Assembly: GCA_040830545.1 (NCBI GenBank)
Contig: JBFOMB010000140.1
Span: 1 to 12,864, forward strand
DNA: 12,864 bases
DNA from: HXMU1420-2 sp040830545
GTDB lineage: Bacteria; Pseudomonadota; Alphaproteobacteria; Rhodobacterales; Rhodobacteraceae
Reading direction: 5' to 3'
A program made the translations under genes and the position numbers. A model generated the notes under the pieces. That model had not been told where the DNA came from. It saw nothing but the letters and a program-made list of their open reading frames with translations, and searched no databases. Positions 11,588-12,864 of the stretch are shown here, one piece after another; within the stretch, counting starts at the first letter, position 1; the number at the start of each line of letters is the position of its first letter.

Positions 11588-12864
11588 GTGGTGGTGAGGC
11601 GGATGCTGATGTTGGGGCTGACAGCGGTGCTGTCAGCCTGTGCGTCGTGGAACGCGCCCATCAATTCGGTTCTTGCGCCCGGTGCCAACTCCGACGAACT
11701 GCCATTCGGCGGGCGCGAGATTGCCGACGAAGAGCTGTTTGTCGGGCTGGCCTTTTCCGGCGGTGGCACGCGGGCATCGTCGTTTTCCTTTGGCATGCTG
11801 AAGGCCCTGCAAGAGGTCAACCGGTCCGACTCAAACCCCCATGGCCTTCTGAAACATGTTCAACTGGTCACCGGCGTGTCCGGTGGATCGGTAACGGCGG
11901 CCTATTTCGGCCTGCATGGCCCTGCGGGGATGAACAGCTACCGGGAAAAATACCTGATCCAGAACGCCGAAAAATACATGTCCACCTCGGTCTGGAACCC
12001 GGTCACGATCGCCCGTGGCCTGTCGGGTGGGGTGAACGGGCGCAAGACCTTTGCCCGGTTTCTGGACGAAAGCATTCTGGGTGGCGCGACGTTTGACGAT
12101 TTGTGGCGGCGCGGTCATGCGACCACCTGGCTGAACGCCAGCGACGTGGCGAACAACACGCCGTTTGTGTTCACGCAGGAAACGTTTGATGCGCTGTGCT
12201 CGGACCTGGGTAAGCTGCCGGTCAGCGAAGCTGTTGCGGCGTCGGCCGCGTTTCCGCTGGTGTTTTCGCCGATTACGCTGCAGGCCCATGGCGAGGCGTG
12301 TGATTATTCCGAACCCGACTGGCTGACCACCGCGCGGTTCAATCCCGAAGCGACCAGCGCGATGCAGGCCTTTGGCCGATCACTGGAAACCTATCGCGAC
12401 CCGGAAAAGGTGCGGTATGTGAAGCTGCTGGATGGGGCGATCACCGACAATTTTGGCACCACCGGCCTGTCCGTTGCGCGGGCCAAATCACAAACACCGT
12501 TTGGCCCCCTGACCGAGCAACAGGCCGTGCGTCTGCGGCGGATGCTGTTTCTGGTCGCCAATGCCGGTGTGCAGTCGGATTTCCGCTGGACGCAGAAGCC
12601 CGGCGGGCCGGGGGGCATCCAGCTGGGGCTGGCGATTGCAAACAGCTCGATGAGCTCGGCCACACGGCTGGGATATGACCTGCTGCGGGTCACGCTGGAC
12701 CGCTACACCGAGGAGTTGATCGAATGGCGTTGTGCGCTGCCGCCATCCCGCGTGCGGCAGCTGCGCGGAACCCTGTCTGGTTGGGATTGCGCGGACCTTA
12801 AACTGTTTGTCGGGCAGGTCAGTTTTGCGGCGCTGGTCAGTGACCGGCGGGACGATCTGGACGA
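11588..12864 (+). CDS. Patatin-like phospholipase, lipoprotein, incomplete at window end
   Basis: 425 residues visible; the frame runs off the right edge. The start is one of three consecutive GTG codons (11588, 11591, 11594); GGGGGA at 11575-11580 fits the first. Starting there gives an Arg-Arg n-region, a hydrophobic run, and a lipobox LSAC with Cys18, so the mature protein should be lipid-anchored. The patatin landmarks are complete: GLAFSGGGTRAS (oxyanion loop, Gly58-60, Arg62), GVSGGS (nucleophile Ser98 in G-x-S-x-G) and LLDGAITDN with catalytic Asp282. AASAAFPLVFSP (about 219-230) is the usual conserved segment. Patatins hydrolyse acyl chains of phospholipids. Outer- versus inner-membrane placement cannot be told. 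An ATG at 11603 is an alternative start but lacks a well-spaced ribosome-binding site. Confidence 0.9.
   Translation, partial: MVVRRMLMLGLTAVLSACASWNAPINSVLAPGANSDELPFGGREIADEELFVGLAFSGGGTRASSFSFGMLKALQEVNRSDSNPHGLLKHVQLVTGVSGGSVTAAYFGLHGPAGMNSYREKYLIQNAEKYMSTSVWNPVTIARGLSGGVNGRKTFARFLDESILGGATFDDLWRRGHATTWLNASDVANNTPFVFTQETFDALCSDLGKLPVSEAVAASAAFPLVFSPITLQAHGEACDYSEPDWLTTARFNPEATSAMQAFGRSLETYRDPEKVRYVKLLDGAITDNFGTTGLSVARAKSQTPFGPLTEQQAVRLRRMLFLVANAGVQSDFRWTQKPGGPGGIQLGLAIANSSMSSATRLGYDLLRVTLDRYTEELIEWRCALPPSRVRQLRGTLSGWDCADLKLFVGQVSFAALVSDRRDDLD

Noticed and set aside
7145..12864. Calling the caspase/HtrA/patatin block a known anti-phage system
   Set aside because: All products carry export signals and no sensor, nucleotide cyclase, STAND ATPase or gasdermin-like partner is visible; the evidence supports only an unusual envelope cluster.
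1..12864. tRNA or rRNA genes, insertion sequences, integrases, phage attachment sites
   Set aside because: I looked for cloverleaf-like ends, transposase or integrase motifs and flanking target duplications and saw none; a tRNA scan was not possible by eye over the whole window.

Overview
The window is GC-rich (my estimate is mid-60s percent) and almost fully coding. Its order of ffh, (acetyltransferases), chorismate mutase, rpsP, rimM, trmD, with a monofunctional AroQ-type chorismate mutase and an S16 protein carrying a long Ala/Glu tail, points to an alphaproteobacterium, most likely Rhodobacteraceae (Roseobacter group). The genus cannot be fixed from the sequence alone.

Left part (1-3492): the last 64 residues of the signal recognition particle GTPase Ffh, then six tandem RimJ/RimL-type GNAT N-acetyltransferases. 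Every junction is the same 4-base ATGA stop/start overlap, so the array looks like one translationally coupled transcript. A seventh ATGA junction opens a 43-codon reading frame that itself ends in an ATGA overlap with the chorismate mutase. The same stretch contains four GTAC-centred direct repeats at about 11-base spacing, a possible operator.

Middle part (3489-6839): chorismate mutase, rpsP, rimM, a four-helix membrane protein of unknown function, a sulfotransferase-like protein and trmD, all on the plus strand. Chorismate mutase and rpsP are separated by 46 bases holding a perfect 8-bp hairpin, and rpsP and rimM by 60 bases. From rimM to trmD the genes touch or overlap. rplS, which usually follows trmD, is absent. 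Instead there are about 305 bases without a gene, with two hairpin regions, the second a doublet of extragenic palindromes.

Right part (7145-12864): a divergent block of envelope proteins. On the minus strand an exported 206-residue protein with a PPC-like beta domain is followed after 10 bases by an exported 698-residue caspase-like (C14) protease with an intact His/Cys dyad. On the plus strand, from the same 146-base intergenic region, runs an exported trypsin-like/HtrA protease with two PDZ-like regions, then a patatin-like phospholipase with a lipoprotein signal that continues beyond the window. Two unrelated exported proteases, a PPC-like protein and a membrane-anchored lipase in one small divergent cluster are the most unusual feature here. 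No nucleotide sensor, NTPase or partner that would make it a recognised defence system is visible. A joint function is an inference from position only.
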